Origin: Ignavibacteriales bacterium
Lineage (GTDB): Bacteria; Bacteroidota; Ignavibacteria; Ignavibacteriales; SURF-24
Reading direction: 5' to 3'
Assembly: GCA_003599415.1 (NCBI GenBank)
Contig: QZKB01000112.1
Coordinates: 1 to 64,000 of the forward strand
DNA length: 64,000 bases
The notes beneath the pieces were generated by a model. That model was not told where the DNA came from. It ran no database searches and saw only the letters and a list, made by a program, of their open reading frames with translations. The position numbers and the translations under genes were made by a program. Positions 53,197 to 62,463 of the stretch are shown piece after piece. The first letter of the stretch is position 1; each line of letters begins with the position of its first letter.

Positions 53197-56100
53197 TTAG
53201 AATAATTCTAAATTAAATTTAATTCCCCAGAATATATCCCTTGGGTTTAGAAATGCTATATAGTCCTGATTCGGCATATCTATATATGATTTATTTTTTC
53301 TCCATTCATCCTTTTCTGCATCGGTAGCATTTGGATCCCAGGCATGATATTCTCCTTTTCTATAATCACCAAGTTTATCTTCACCAAACTCATAACTAAC
53401 GCCATCGGTTGTATTTGACCATCCGATCTTTGGTGAGCCATCAGGATTCTTTGGAAAATCTTTAAATGCTTCTGCCGGTAAATGAAGTGAATTATAATAA
53501 GCTCTTGTATCATTACCATCATAAAAAGCGTAACTGTTCATGTATTTGAAGTTGAACACGTTAGATATATCAACAAAGAGTTGAAGGTTAACGGGTCCAA
53601 ATTTAAAGTTCTTGCTTAAGCGAAGGTCTAAGCTGTAATTGTCTCTCCAACGAACGTTATCAACAACACCAGGCATATCTGAACCGCCTGTCCATGTACC
53701 ATATGAACCTGCACTCCAGAATCCAAGTAAGTTAAGTCTCCATTCTTCAAGAAGATGGATTCCGGCAACCTTAGGTCCAAATTCAGTAGGAGTAAAGAAA
53801 TCAATATTAAATCTTGCATACGGAGCAGGTTTAGGTCTGCCTTCGTAGCTGTCTCTTGTTTCGGTATCATAAAGTAACTGGTAATTTCTTTCTGCTACAA
53901 GGCTCTGATAGTGCAACGGATAACCAAAGATTCCGTATGTTCTAACCTGGTAAGTATAGTTTATAAATCCCTGTACCCAGTTTCCCCTGTTCTTAGTAAC
54001 TGTAGCTTCAAAACCTCTTACATCAGAATACTGGTTCGGTTCACTTATAGAATAATTTACTGTTTCATCACGGTTTACATAAGTTACAAGTCTTGATTCA
54101 AGAGAATTGTCTTTATAGAAACCGGCAAGACGAATTAAGAACTGATCAAGAAGATTTTGTTCAAAACCTAATTCATATTGTATTGTTCTTTGTAAATCAA
54201 TATTAGGGTTAGAAATTCTGTCAATATTTTTTGTGGCTTCCGAGCTTTGTCTAATCAGGTAAAGCTGAGAAGGATCAGGCATCTGCCTGAAGTGTCCATA
54301 ATTGAAAAACAATTTACTGTTTTCGGAAATTGGGAATGCAACACCCAATCTTGGACTTAAGTAAAGTTTCTTCTCGGTTGGATCTTTTACTAATATTTTA
54401 TCTATGTTAGCAGAGTTTTCTGCGGAAAAGGCTGATGAATAAGTATCAAAAACATACCAGGTACCGCCTGCATGAGAATAATCCAAACGCAAACCAACGT
54501 TAGCAACCATTCCTTCGAACTCCAATTTATCCTGCACGTATAATGCACCTCTTACAGGGAATTTATGCCATTTATTCGAATAACGTCCGTCTGGTAAAAC
54601 CCAGTCATATGAACCGTAGTTTGAATAATTGTCTGAGTAAACAAATTCAAAACCGGATTTTATCTGGTTATATTTATCAAGCTGGCTTACAAAATCAAAT
54701 CTTGATGAATAGGAAACAACGTTACTAGAATCTCTTGAAACACCGAAACCGATTGTAGTTCTTAAACCTGCCTGAGTTGTAGCAAATTCATATGTATCAC
54801 CCCAGAATCCGAACGGAGCTTCATCAACATAGTATGAATTACCGAATTTGTAAATTCTGGATGTATCTCTGAAACGGTCGTGATTTGTATTATAATCCGA
54901 TTCAAATCTTGTCAAAGAAAATTCATAGAAAGTAGATGAATTTAAAGCATGTGTAAATTTTATTCCCTGCATATTTCTTTTAACCGTAGAAGGACAGAAA
55001 TAAGCAGAAGAAAAGATTCTTGAATTTGTAAACTGGCCGTTATTCATAACACTGGCAACACTGCCGGCAGATCCGAACATTCCGGTTCCGCCTGCACGGC
55101 TTGTATTTGTACCATCCTGTGTTCCAAACAAACCATCGAATGACACCTTCATTCCGGGTGCTACATCAGATGTTATTTTAAACTGAATATTTTCATTCTC
55201 AAGTCCATCAGTTGCCAATGGAATTACATACATTGAACTGTTGCGGACGTAAGAAGCTGAAAATCTCAGATTGCCAAGGTAACTGCTTACAACAGGAATT
55301 GGTCCTGCTATTGTAAGGTCTATATCATAATCTGGTTTGGTTATATCAACAACTCTTCTCATCTGCCACAGGAATAAACGCTGAGCTGCCTGCGGAGTTA
55401 AATCATTTGTAGGATCATTATCCTTCATTGTATTTTGTGAAATCTGGTTCCAGCCAACAAAGTCTTTATACTGCTTTTGAGTAAAAGCATCCCATCCACC
55501 GCTTGTTGTTCCTGTCCAAGCAACTGCCGGATCAACAAATGGTCTGATCCAGAAACCGTTTATATCATTTGGTGAAGAACCAAAATGCTTTTGTGCAACA
55601 GGGCTGTATCTTCCCTGGAAGCTTACTGAATATTTATCTTTCTTACCTTCTTTAGTAACAACATTAACCAAACCGGAACGAATGTTTCCATACTCAGCAT
55701 TAAAGCCACCGGTCTGTATCTGTATGTCTTCAATTGATGTAAATGAAACACCGGTAAACGGAGTATTATCACGTTCATCGCGCATTGTTAAACCGTTAAG
55801 CATAAATGCACTTTGATCAGCCGTACCACCACGGATTAATGGTCCCTGGCTACCGGCAACAATACCGGCTTGTAAATTAATAATGCTCTGTGCGCTTGCA
55901 ACAGGTAAATTCTGAACTTCCTGTATATTCAGGTTAACACGGCTGTAGGAAACGTCTTTCTGAACTATGGGTTGCTGGGCAACAATAACAACTTCTGCAG
56001 CCTGAATAGATGTTTCTGCAAGCTCTATATTCACTTCAGTTGTTTGGTCTATATTAGTTCTGACGCCAACAATAGTAGAATTATTATAACCAATTAAGGA

Positions 56101-56325
56101 AGCTCTCATAGTATACGTTCCAGGAAGAACGTTAACTATAACATAATAACCCTCAATATTGGTGGCGGCACCAAGAGTTGTTCCCTCCAATATTACGTTT
56201 ACACCAACCAATGGTTCACCGGTTTGCTGGTCTTTTGCAATACCGGAAATTTTTCCATACTGTGCAAACAAATTAGTAGATACTACTATAAGGGTTAAAA
56301 GAAAAGTTCGTATCAAAAATCTCAT
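53197..56325 (-). CDS. TonB-dependent receptor with carboxypeptidase-regulatory N-terminal domain
   Basis: The 1042-residue protein has a signal peptide, a CarboxypepD_reg-like domain ('GKISGIAKDQQTGEPLVGVNVILEG'), a plug domain ('QPIVQKDVSYSRVNLNIQEV', 'PLIRGGTADQSAFMLNGL'), and a beta-barrel ending with 'DIFWGIKFNLELF', the aromatic terminal strand. It imports a large ligand across the outer membrane with TonB energy. The SusD partner usual for glycan-uptake systems is absent. Instead a T9SS cargo gene follows. Upstream, a lipoprotein gene is 91 bases away. Confidence 0.92.
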   Translation of the reverse strand: MRFLIRTFLLTLIVVSTNLFAQYGKISGIAKDQQTGEPLVGVNVILEGTTLGAATNIEGYYVIVNVLPGTYTMRASLIGYNNSTIVGVRTNIDQTTEVNIELAETSIQAAEVVIVAQQPIVQKDVSYSRVNLNIQEVQNLPVASAQSIINLQAGIVAGSQGPLIRGGTADQSAFMLNGLTMRDERDNTPFTGVSFTSIEDIQIQTGGFNAEYGNIRSGLVNVVTKEGKKDKYSVSFQGRYSPVAQKHFGSSPNDINGFWIRPFVDPAVAWTGTTSGGWDAFTQKQYKDFVGWNQISQNTMKDNDPTNDLTPQAAQRLFLWQMRRVVDITKPDYDIDLTIAGPIPVVSSYLGNLRFSASYVRNSSMYVIPLATDGLENENIQFKITSDVAPGMKVSFDGLFGTQDGTNTSRAGGTGMFGSAGSVASVMNNGQFTNSRIFSSAYFCPSTVKRNMQGIKFTHALNSSTFYEFSLTRFESDYNTNHDRFRDTSRIYKFGNSYYVDEAPFGFWGDTYEFATTQAGLRTTIGFGVSRDSSNVVSYSSRFDFVSQLDKYNQIKSGFEFVYSDNYSNYGSYDWVLPDGRYSNKWHKFPVRGALYVQDKLEFEGMVANVGLRLDYSHAGGTWYVFDTYSSAFSAENSANIDKILVKDPTEKKLYLSPRLGVAFPISENSKLFFNYGHFRQMPDPSQLYLIRQSSEATKNIDRISNPNIDLQRTIQYELGFEQNLLDQFLIRLAGFYKDNSLESRLVTYVNRDETVNYSISEPNQYSDVRGFEATVTKNRGNWVQGFINYTYQVRTYGIFGYPLHYQSLVAERNYQLLYDTETRDSYEGRPKPAPYARFNIDFFTPTEFGPKVAGIHLLEEWRLNLLGFWSAGSYGTWTGGSDMPGVVDNVRWRDNYSLDLRLSKNFKFGPVNLQLFVDISNVFNFKYMNSYAFYDGNDTRAYYNSLHLPAEAFKDFPKNPDGSPKIGWSNTTDGVSYEFGEDKLGDYRKGEYHAWDPNATDAEKDEWRKNKSYIDMPNQDYIAFLNPRDIFWGIKFNLELF

Positions 56326-56416
56326 CTTTACTTTCTCCTTTTTAGAAGATTAATTCTTACGCAAAAAATTTCATTTAGATTTTTTAGATCTATTTTAAAT
56401 CCACCAGAAACTGAAA

Positions 56417-57349
56417 TTATATCTTAGCGTTTACTTTTACAGTACCGCTTGGCAGTTCTGATGGGAATAATTTATCAAAGGCTTTTGTTTGTTTTACATT
56501 TAGACTCTGAGCGCTGCCGTATAGAACAGGCAACCGCATCACATAAGGAGTAAAACCGCTTTCAGACGGATGATTAATTGTAACAAGTACTATTGCATTC
56601 TGCATGTCTGCAGAATTAAAATCCTTTTGAGCGTCTGGAAGCACTATAAAATCTTCTCCCGGAAAATCGGGTATAGTTCCTGTTGAACTATAATCATTGC
56701 TTGCATCCTTACCGGAGGCAGCGCTAAACGTTCCCGTGGAAAAGATATATTTACCCGATATTACCCAACCTTCATAAGACCAGCTACCGGAAACCTTTGC
56801 AAGAGATAATCCCTCGGAAAGAACTCCGTTGCTGTAGTTAGCAAACCATACACCAATAAGGGAATCAGTATTTGCAGTATAGGTTGGAGAATAAAGCGTA
56901 AACGAGCCTGAAATATTTTTAATGGAGTTGTAGATTGAAAGAGTATCACTTACCTGCTTAAAACCAAGTGTAAGATCGTTAGCGACCAATACTCCACCAA
57001 GTACTTTTAGGTTGCTTGGTTTTGTTTCTGCTGCGGAATCTTCATCTGCCGGTTCAAGCGTAACAATAAAATATTTTGTACGCTTTAAATCATACAAAGG
57101 AACGGTAAAAGTATTAGAATATTTACCGTCCGTTCCCGGTTGAAATGAGATTACTTTTTTGTAACTCGTTCCGGCGTCATCAAAGACAAGCCATCCCTCA
57201 TAAGTTAATTGATCGCTTATCTTTGGTAAATTTGAAATGGAAAGTGAGATTGAAGATGTATTATCCGGATTGCTGACGGTCTCCATATCATCTTTACAAC
57301 CCAATAACACAAGGAAGGATAGAGATAGGCCAAGTAAAATTTTTTTCAT
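56417..57349 (-). CDS. Lipoprotein of unknown function
   Basis: A lipobox VLLGC (Cys 18) is followed by a domain of about 290 residues with 'ISLSISNLPKISDQLTYEGWLVFDDAGTSYKKVISF' and 'SWSYEGWVISGKYIFSTGTF', beta-rich and perhaps related to anti-sigma-like or surface-attached domains, but no family is recognised. The frame extends to 57379, but AGGAGGAG lies ten bases before ATG 57349, which starts a normal lipoprotein signal. It precedes the TonB receptor and is probably part of the same cluster. Confidence 0.82.
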   Translation of the reverse strand: MKKILLGLSLSFLVLLGCKDDMETVSNPDNTSSISLSISNLPKISDQLTYEGWLVFDDAGTSYKKVISFQPGTDGKYSNTFTVPLYDLKRTKYFIVTLEPADEDSAAETKPSNLKVLGGVLVANDLTLGFKQVSDTLSIYNSIKNISGSFTLYSPTYTANTDSLIGVWFANYSNGVLSEGLSLAKVSGSWSYEGWVISGKYIFSTGTFSAASGKDASNDYSSTGTIPDFPGEDFIVLPDAQKDFNSADMQNAIVLVTINHPSESGFTPYVMRLPVLYGSAQSLNVKQTKAFDKLFPSELPSGTVKVNAKI

Positions 57350-57393
57350 ATAATTTGAACTCCTCCTAAGAATCATCATAATTGAACGACATA

Positions 57394-57422
57394 AAAATAG
57401 ATTTAAAGAAACTTAAAGGCAA
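57394..57422 (-). promoter_or_regulatory. Putative promoter of the surface-protein cluster
   Basis: On the minus strand TTGCCT (57422-57417), a 17-base spacer and TATTTT (57399-57394) precede the lipoprotein start by about 45 bases. Confidence 0.4.
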
Positions 57423-57514
57423 GCTTTTTCCGAAATAAAGTTCCGGTTATCCAAATATTTCATCGGTGTTTTACACTACCTCCCCCTTAATTATTTAAAT
57501 ACAAATTTAAAGAT

Positions 57515-57570
57515 TTAACAATTCCTTAACACTAAATTAACGTTAGCTTAACATTGGAAAGATAAGTTTG
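57515..57570 (+). promoter_or_regulatory. Pho-box-like array and promoter of the phosphate operon
   Basis: Four copies of TTAACA (at 57515, 57526, 57537 as TTAACG, and 57548) repeat with exactly 11-base spacing. A -10-like TAAGTTTG (57563-57570) lies ten bases further on. Direct repeats with 11-base phasing are the binding pattern of PhoB/PhoP-type regulators. The porin start codon follows at 57593. Confidence 0.75.
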
Positions 57571-57592
57571 GGTACACAAAAGAGCGAGATAT

Positions 57593-58906
57593 ATGAGAAG
57601 ATTTGTTTTTGCAGGAATAATTGCGCTTATCGCAATTTCTTTAAGGGCTCAGGATACATCCAACATTGCAATTAAAGATGAGATTGCTGATGTTAAAGGT
57701 GCTTTGGAAGGACTTAATGAATCCTTTCTGGAAGTAAAAAGTATTGTTGAGGCGTTAAAAAAAATTAAGATTTCCGGTTACCTACAACCGCAGTATCAAC
57801 TTGCTGACCAAAATGGTATTTCATCTTTTGCGGGTGGAAATTTTCCGGCTAATGCTAAATCCCGCTTCGCCGTAAGAAGAGGCAGAGTAAAAGTAAATTA
57901 CGACAACACATTAACACAGTATGTTCTTCAGATTGATGTAACACAGAGCGGTGTTGGAATTAAAGACGCGTACGTTTCTATCAGAGAGCCATGGCTTAAT
58001 AGTTTCTCATTAACCGGTGGAGTATTTGACAGGCCGTTTGGTTTTGAAATTTCTTATTCCTCAAGTAGCAGGGAAACTCCGGAAAGGACAAGATTATTCC
58101 AAACTTTATTCCCGGGTGAAAGAGAGTTGGGAGCTAAGATTGAATTTAACCAGGAAGATGGTCCGCTCAGTTTTCTTATTTTAAAAGCCGGTTTGTTTAA
58201 TGGAACCGGACCTACAGCTGCAGAGAATGATAACAATAAAGATTTTATCGGCCGTGTTGGTGTTTCTCTTCCGTTTGAAGAAATAAATCTCGCAGTTGAT
58301 GCGGGAGCTTCAGCATATATCGGGAAAGTAAGAAGTGTTACCAGGTACGTGTATGAATATAATGGCAGTTCTGCAATGAAAGTTGATTCATCCTCCGTTA
58401 ACATTGGAGGCAGTTTTAAAAGGACATATATCGGTGGAGACGTTCAGTTATATTATGATCTTCCTTTCCTCGGAGGATTCTCATTAAGAGGTGAATATAT
58501 TCAGGGAACACAGCCCGGTACTTCTTCCTCAAATTCATTCTATAATTCTACCGATTCAAAAGCCGGATTGTTCTCAAGAAAGTTTAATGGTTACTACATC
58601 AACTATATTCAGAATATCGGCGATGCCAATCAGTTAGTTGTTAAGTATGATGTGTTTGATCCGAATACTGATGTTGAAGGAGACCAGATTGGTGTAAAAT
58701 CAAGTAACCTTGCGGCCGCAGATATAAAGTACAATACGCTGGGAATTGGCTGGATTCATCACTGGGATTCTAATGTTAAACTAATTCTCTACTATGATAT
58801 CGTTAAAAATGAAAAAGTTAACGCAGCTTCAACCGGTTCACTCGCATCATTTAAAGATGATATCAAAGACAATGTACTTACGTTCAGGATTCAATATAAA
58901 TTTTAA
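57593..58906 (+). CDS. Phosphate-selective porin (OprP/OprO-like)
   Basis: The 437-residue protein has a signal peptide (about 1-19, ending LRAQ), a short coiled-coil region ('EIADVKGALEGLNESFLEVKSIVEALKKI'), and a 16-stranded barrel pattern of the Porin_O/P family ('ISGYLQPQYQLADQNG', 'RRGRVKVNYDNTLTQYVLQIDVTQSGVGIKDAY') ending in FRIQYKF. It should let phosphate or polyphosphate cross the outer membrane. It leads the phosphate operon behind the Pho-box array and lies 28 bases before pstS. Confidence 0.85.
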   Translation: MRRFVFAGIIALIAISLRAQDTSNIAIKDEIADVKGALEGLNESFLEVKSIVEALKKIKISGYLQPQYQLADQNGISSFAGGNFPANAKSRFAVRRGRVKVNYDNTLTQYVLQIDVTQSGVGIKDAYVSIREPWLNSFSLTGGVFDRPFGFEISYSSSSRETPERTRLFQTLFPGERELGAKIEFNQEDGPLSFLILKAGLFNGTGPTAAENDNNKDFIGRVGVSLPFEEINLAVDAGASAYIGKVRSVTRYVYEYNGSSAMKVDSSSVNIGGSFKRTYIGGDVQLYYDLPFLGGFSLRGEYIQGTQPGTSSSNSFYNSTDSKAGLFSRKFNGYYINYIQNIGDANQLVVKYDVFDPNTDVEGDQIGVKSSNLAAADIKYNTLGIGWIHHWDSNVKLILYYDIVKNEKVNAASTGSLASFKDDIKDNVLTFRIQYKF

Positions 58907-58934
58907 TTAAGCAAAAAGAATAAGGAGATAAAAA

Positions 58935-59759
58935 ATGAAAAAGGTTTTGTTAATTGCATTAACTTCGTTTTTAATGTTTGGGTTTATGGCAGATAAAGAA
59001 GTTATAACAATAAAAGGTTCAGACACAATGGTAATTCTTGCCCAGAGATGGGCAGAATCCTATATGGGTAAAAACTCTAATGTAACCATACAGGTAACAG
59101 GTGGTGGCTCAGGTGTTGGCATTGCAGCATTAATTAACGGTACTACAGATATTGCGAACGCTTCCCGCCCGATGAAAAAAAGTGAACGGGAAAAACTTAA
59201 ACAAAGATACAATTCTCTTGGAGTTGAAATAAAAGCAGCTAAGGATGGCCTTTCACTTTATATAAACGAAGCAAATCCCGTTAAAGAATTATCGCTGCAG
59301 CAGATTAAAGACATTTATACAAGTAAAATTACAAACTGGAAAGAAGTGGGAGGGCAGGATAAAAAAATTATTTTATATGGAAGAGAAAACAGCTCGGGTA
59401 CTTATGTCTACTTTAAAGATAATGTTTTGATGGGCACAGATTATTCTTCTACGATGCAAAGTTTGCCCGGTACTGCTGCGGTTGTTAATGCAGTTGCAAA
59501 AGATAAGAGCGGAATTGGATTTGGTGGTGCTGCTTATGGTAAAGGTATCAAATATGTTAAAGTAAAAAAAGATGCTAATTCCCAGGCATTTGAACCGACT
59601 GCGGAAAATATTAAAGCAGGACATTACCCTATTACAAGATATTTATATATGTACACCAAAAGTAAACCCTCAGGTGCATTAAAGAATTATATCGATTGGA
59701 TATTAAGTTCTGAAGGACAGGAACTTGTTTCCAAGGTTGGGTATTTCCCTGTTAAATAA
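58935..59759 (+). CDS. pstS: Phosphate-binding protein PstS
   Basis: The 274-residue periplasmic protein has a short signal peptide and family motifs: 'ITIKGSDTMVILAQRWAESY', 'TGGGSGVGIAALINGTTDIANASRP' and 'YGRENSSGTYVYFK'. It captures inorganic phosphate for the PstCA transporter. It follows the porin by 28 bases and is separated from pstC by a terminator, which would lower expression of the downstream membrane subunits relative to PstS. Confidence 0.95.
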   Translation: MKKVLLIALTSFLMFGFMADKEVITIKGSDTMVILAQRWAESYMGKNSNVTIQVTGGGSGVGIAALINGTTDIANASRPMKKSEREKLKQRYNSLGVEIKAAKDGLSLYINEANPVKELSLQQIKDIYTSKITNWKEVGGQDKKIILYGRENSSGTYVYFKDNVLMGTDYSSTMQSLPGTAAVVNAVAKDKSGIGFGGAAYGKGIKYVKVKKDANSQAFEPTAENIKAGHYPITRYLYMYTKSKPSGALKNYIDWILSSEGQELVSKVGYFPVK

Positions 59760-59772
59760 TTTGAACTCCTAC

Positions 59773-59815
59773 AGAAGCCACCCCTTGCTTCAATGAAAGA
59801 GTGGCTTCTCTTTTT
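59773..59815 (+). terminator. Intra-operon terminator between pstS and pstC
   Basis: AGAAGCCAC (59773-59781) pairs with GTGGCTTCT (59801-59809) around a 19-base loop, followed by CTTTTT. Placed inside an operon, it probably allows partial read-through into pstCA. Confidence 0.75.
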
Positions 59816-59851
59816 AGGTTTTAAAATTTCAAAATCCGTATTAACAACAAA

Positions 59852-60943
59852 ATGATTGATCTGAAAAAAATATTCCGACGGAAAAATATTAGCGAAGATT
59901 TACCCGATTTTGCAAGAAAGAAATTCAGACTAAGTGAATACATTGCCGAATACAGCATCAAGTCCGTTTCTTTTATTTCCCTGGCAATAGTTGTTTTAAT
60001 TTTTGTCTTTGTATTCAGGGAAGCATTGCCAATTTTCTTACCGAAAGATAAACCAACCTTTACCAATGAAGAATTACAGATGGAAACTTATGGTGAAGAT
60101 GAAACAACTTCTGATATACAAACATCTGTCACGGAGAACAACGCATCTAACCAGGAACTTGAGACTTCAGGTTCTGAAGGTGAAGCATCATTAAAAAACC
60201 TGGCAGGAAAAGAATGGCAGCCGGTTTCAGCAGATCCTAAGTATGGAATTCTACCACTGTTCATCGGGAGTTTAAAAGTTACTTTAATCTCTTTATTAAT
60301 TTCCGCACCGCTTGCAATACTTGCCGCATTATTTACAGCCGTCCTTGCACCTAAGTGGTTAAAAGAAATTGTTAAACCTACAATTGAATTGCTTGCGGGT
60401 TTTCCATCGGTTGTAATCGGGTTCTTTGCATTAATTGTAATAGCCTCCTACTCGCAGCAATTATTCGGTTACCAGTTCAGGTTAAATTCATTTGTTGGTG
60501 GAATTGCTCTTTCGCTTGCTGTCATTCCTGTTATCTACACAGTTTGTGATGATGCCCTGACCTCAGTTCCCAAAAGTTACATTGAAGCAAGTTTAGCATT
60601 AGGTGGCACTAAATGGCAAACGGCATTATTCGTTATGCTTCCTGCTGCAACACCGGGAGTTTTTGCAGCATTGATCTTAGGTTTCGGCAGGGCATTCGGA
60701 GAAACAATGATTGTGTTAATGGCAACAGGAAATGCAGCACTGATTTCTCTTAATCCTTTTGAGCCTGTAAGAACAATGTCCGCAACAATTGGCGCAGAGA
60801 TGGCAGAAGTAGTTTTCGGTGATACACATTATAATGTTCTGTTTCTTATCGGCGCTCTGCTTTTCATTTTAACTTTTGCATTGAATGCAATTGCAGAATT
60901 GTATGTTAGAAAGAAATTAATGAAGAGGTTCAGAGGCGAATAA
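59852..60943 (+). CDS. pstC: Phosphate ABC transporter permease PstC
   Basis: The 363-residue permease has one N-terminal helix (about 40-57), then an acidic low-complexity periplasmic stretch (about 65-118, rich in Glu, Thr, Ser and Asn), and the BPD_transp_1 permease core with 'EASLALGGTKWQTALFVMLPAATPGVFAALILGFGRAFGETMIV'. The acidic stretch is absent from E. coli PstC. It moves phosphate with PstA and an ATPase encoded elsewhere. It overlaps pstA by one base. Confidence 0.93.
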   Translation: MIDLKKIFRRKNISEDLPDFARKKFRLSEYIAEYSIKSVSFISLAIVVLIFVFVFREALPIFLPKDKPTFTNEELQMETYGEDETTSDIQTSVTENNASNQELETSGSEGEASLKNLAGKEWQPVSADPKYGILPLFIGSLKVTLISLLISAPLAILAALFTAVLAPKWLKEIVKPTIELLAGFPSVVIGFFALIVIASYSQQLFGYQFRLNSFVGGIALSLAVIPVIYTVCDDALTSVPKSYIEASLALGGTKWQTALFVMLPAATPGVFAALILGFGRAFGETMIVLMATGNAALISLNPFEPVRTMSATIGAEMAEVVFGDTHYNVLFLIGALLFILTFALNAIAELYVRKKLMKRFRGE

Positions 60944-61851
60944 TGAATTTGAAAAGAAACATTTTAGGTGGTTCAATTTATTTTATAACTGCGTTTGCTG
61001 CAATACTTATAATTGCAATTACTTTCCTCGTTCTTGCAAACATTTATATCGGTGGTTCAAATACATTTACCTGGGAGTTCCTTACAAGCGCTCCAAAATC
61101 GGGTATGACTGAAGGTGGAATATTCCCTGCTATTGTAGGTACAGTTCTTCTTGTTTTAATAATGACTATTGCAGGTGTTCCTGTTGGTGTAATTACAGCA
61201 TTATATTTAAGCGAATATGCACGTAAAGATTTTTTTCTTACAAGGATGATACGTTTTGCAGTAAATACTCTTGCCGGTGTTCCGTCAATTGTATTTGGTC
61301 TTTTCGGTGTTGGTTTCTTTATTCAATTTATTGGATTAGGAGTTGATAAAATTTTAACCGGTGGAGTTGAAGTAAAATGGGGACAGCCGAATATTCTTTG
61401 GGCAAGTTTAACAATGGCTGTACTTACTTTACCTGTTGTAATTGTATCTGTTGAGGAAGCATTAAGATCAGTGCCCCAGGATTTGCGCGCTGCAAGCCTT
61501 GCAATGGGAGCAACAAAATGGCAGACAATCTGGAAAGTAGTGCTGCCGCAATCTGTAACCGGAATATTAACCGGTGTTATACTTGCAATTGGAAGAGGTG
61601 CTGGTGAGGTTGCTCCGATTTTATTTACAGGAGCCGCATACTTCTTACCTCATTTGCCGCAATCACTATCAGACCAGTTTATGAACCTTGGTTATCACAT
61701 TTATATTATGTCTACACAAAGCGCCGATGTTGAAGCCACAAAAGGAATTCAGTATGCAACTGTATTGGTTCTTCTAAGCGTAACATTTTTATTAAATTTT
61801 GTTGCCGTACTGCTCAGGCTAAAACTTCGCAGCAAAATGAAATACTCCTAA
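60943..61851 (+). CDS. pstA: Phosphate ABC transporter permease PstA
   Basis: The 302-residue permease has six helices with 'AGVPSIVFGLFGVGFF', 'EEALRSVPQDLRAASLAMGATKWQTIWKVVLPQSVTGILTGVILAIGRGAGEVAPI', the EAA loop contacting PstB. It pairs with PstC. No pstB or phoU follows; the next gene belongs to another cluster behind a weak terminator. Confidence 0.93.
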   Translation: MNLKRNILGGSIYFITAFAAILIIAITFLVLANIYIGGSNTFTWEFLTSAPKSGMTEGGIFPAIVGTVLLVLIMTIAGVPVGVITALYLSEYARKDFFLTRMIRFAVNTLAGVPSIVFGLFGVGFFIQFIGLGVDKILTGGVEVKWGQPNILWASLTMAVLTLPVVIVSVEEALRSVPQDLRAASLAMGATKWQTIWKVVLPQSVTGILTGVILAIGRGAGEVAPILFTGAAYFLPHLPQSLSDQFMNLGYHIYIMSTQSADVEATKGIQYATVLVLLSVTFLLNFVAVLLRLKLRSKMKYS

Positions 61852-61876
61852 CATTAAAAATAAACCGTTTTTCTAA

Positions 61877-61902
61877 CCGGATTAAGGAATCCAGGGTTTT
61901 TA
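61877..61902 (+). terminator. Weak terminator after pstA
   Basis: CCGGATT and AATCCAGG pair with one bulged base and a four-base loop, followed by GTTTTT. Its position beyond the pstA stop suits an operon end. Confidence 0.45.
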
Positions 61903-62025
61903 TCACACCAAAATCAAAACTTTAATTCCATTCCGTTTGTTTGCCTAATAAACCTGGTCACAGAGTATTAAGTATAATGTCCCGCTTTTATGTGTTGCAA
62001 CACTATTTTAATAAGGAGGTTTAAA

Positions 62026-62451
62026 ATGAGAAACATCAAGTCGTTTTTTTTCTTAGCAGCAATTTTCTTTTCGGTTTTTGTTGTGGGTTGTAAGGATAAC
62101 ATTGTATCAGAAAGTGATCTTCAGCCACCTTCAGGAATGAATGCTACTTTCAGCAGCATACAAAAACAATTATTTAATACATCTTGTGCAACATCCGGAT
62201 GCCACACCGGGAATAATCCGCAGGCAGGATTAAACTTATCTGAAGGATCTGCATATAACAACTTAATAAATGTGCAGAGCGTTTTATATCCCAATCTTAA
62301 AAGAGTTACCCCGGGAAATAAAGAGGCGAGCCTTTTATTTATGGTCTTAAGTTACAATTCCGAAACAAAGATGCCGCCGACCGGAAAATTACAACAAAGT
62401 TTAATTGATTCTGTTGGGGCCTGGATAGACAAAGGAGCACAGAATAATTAG
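62026..62451 (+). CDS. Cytochrome c-like lipoprotein
   Basis: The lipobox VFVVGC (residue 22) is followed by a short domain with 'FNTSCATSGCHTGNNPQAG', a CxxxxCH heme-binding variant, and a downstream methionine in 'TKMPPTGK' as possible axial ligand. It resembles the small heme domains found in many periplasmic proteins of this group. The frame opens at 61990, but AAGGAGGT lies seven bases before ATG 62026. It leads a cluster with YceI and DUF5777-type proteins. The electron partner is unknown. Confidence 0.82.
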   Translation: MRNIKSFFFLAAIFFSVFVVGCKDNIVSESDLQPPSGMNATFSSIQKQLFNTSCATSGCHTGNNPQAGLNLSEGSAYNNLINVQSVLYPNLKRVTPGNKEASLLFMVLSYNSETKMPPTGKLQQSLIDSVGAWIDKGAQNN

Positions 62452-62463
62452 AAAGGAAAACTT

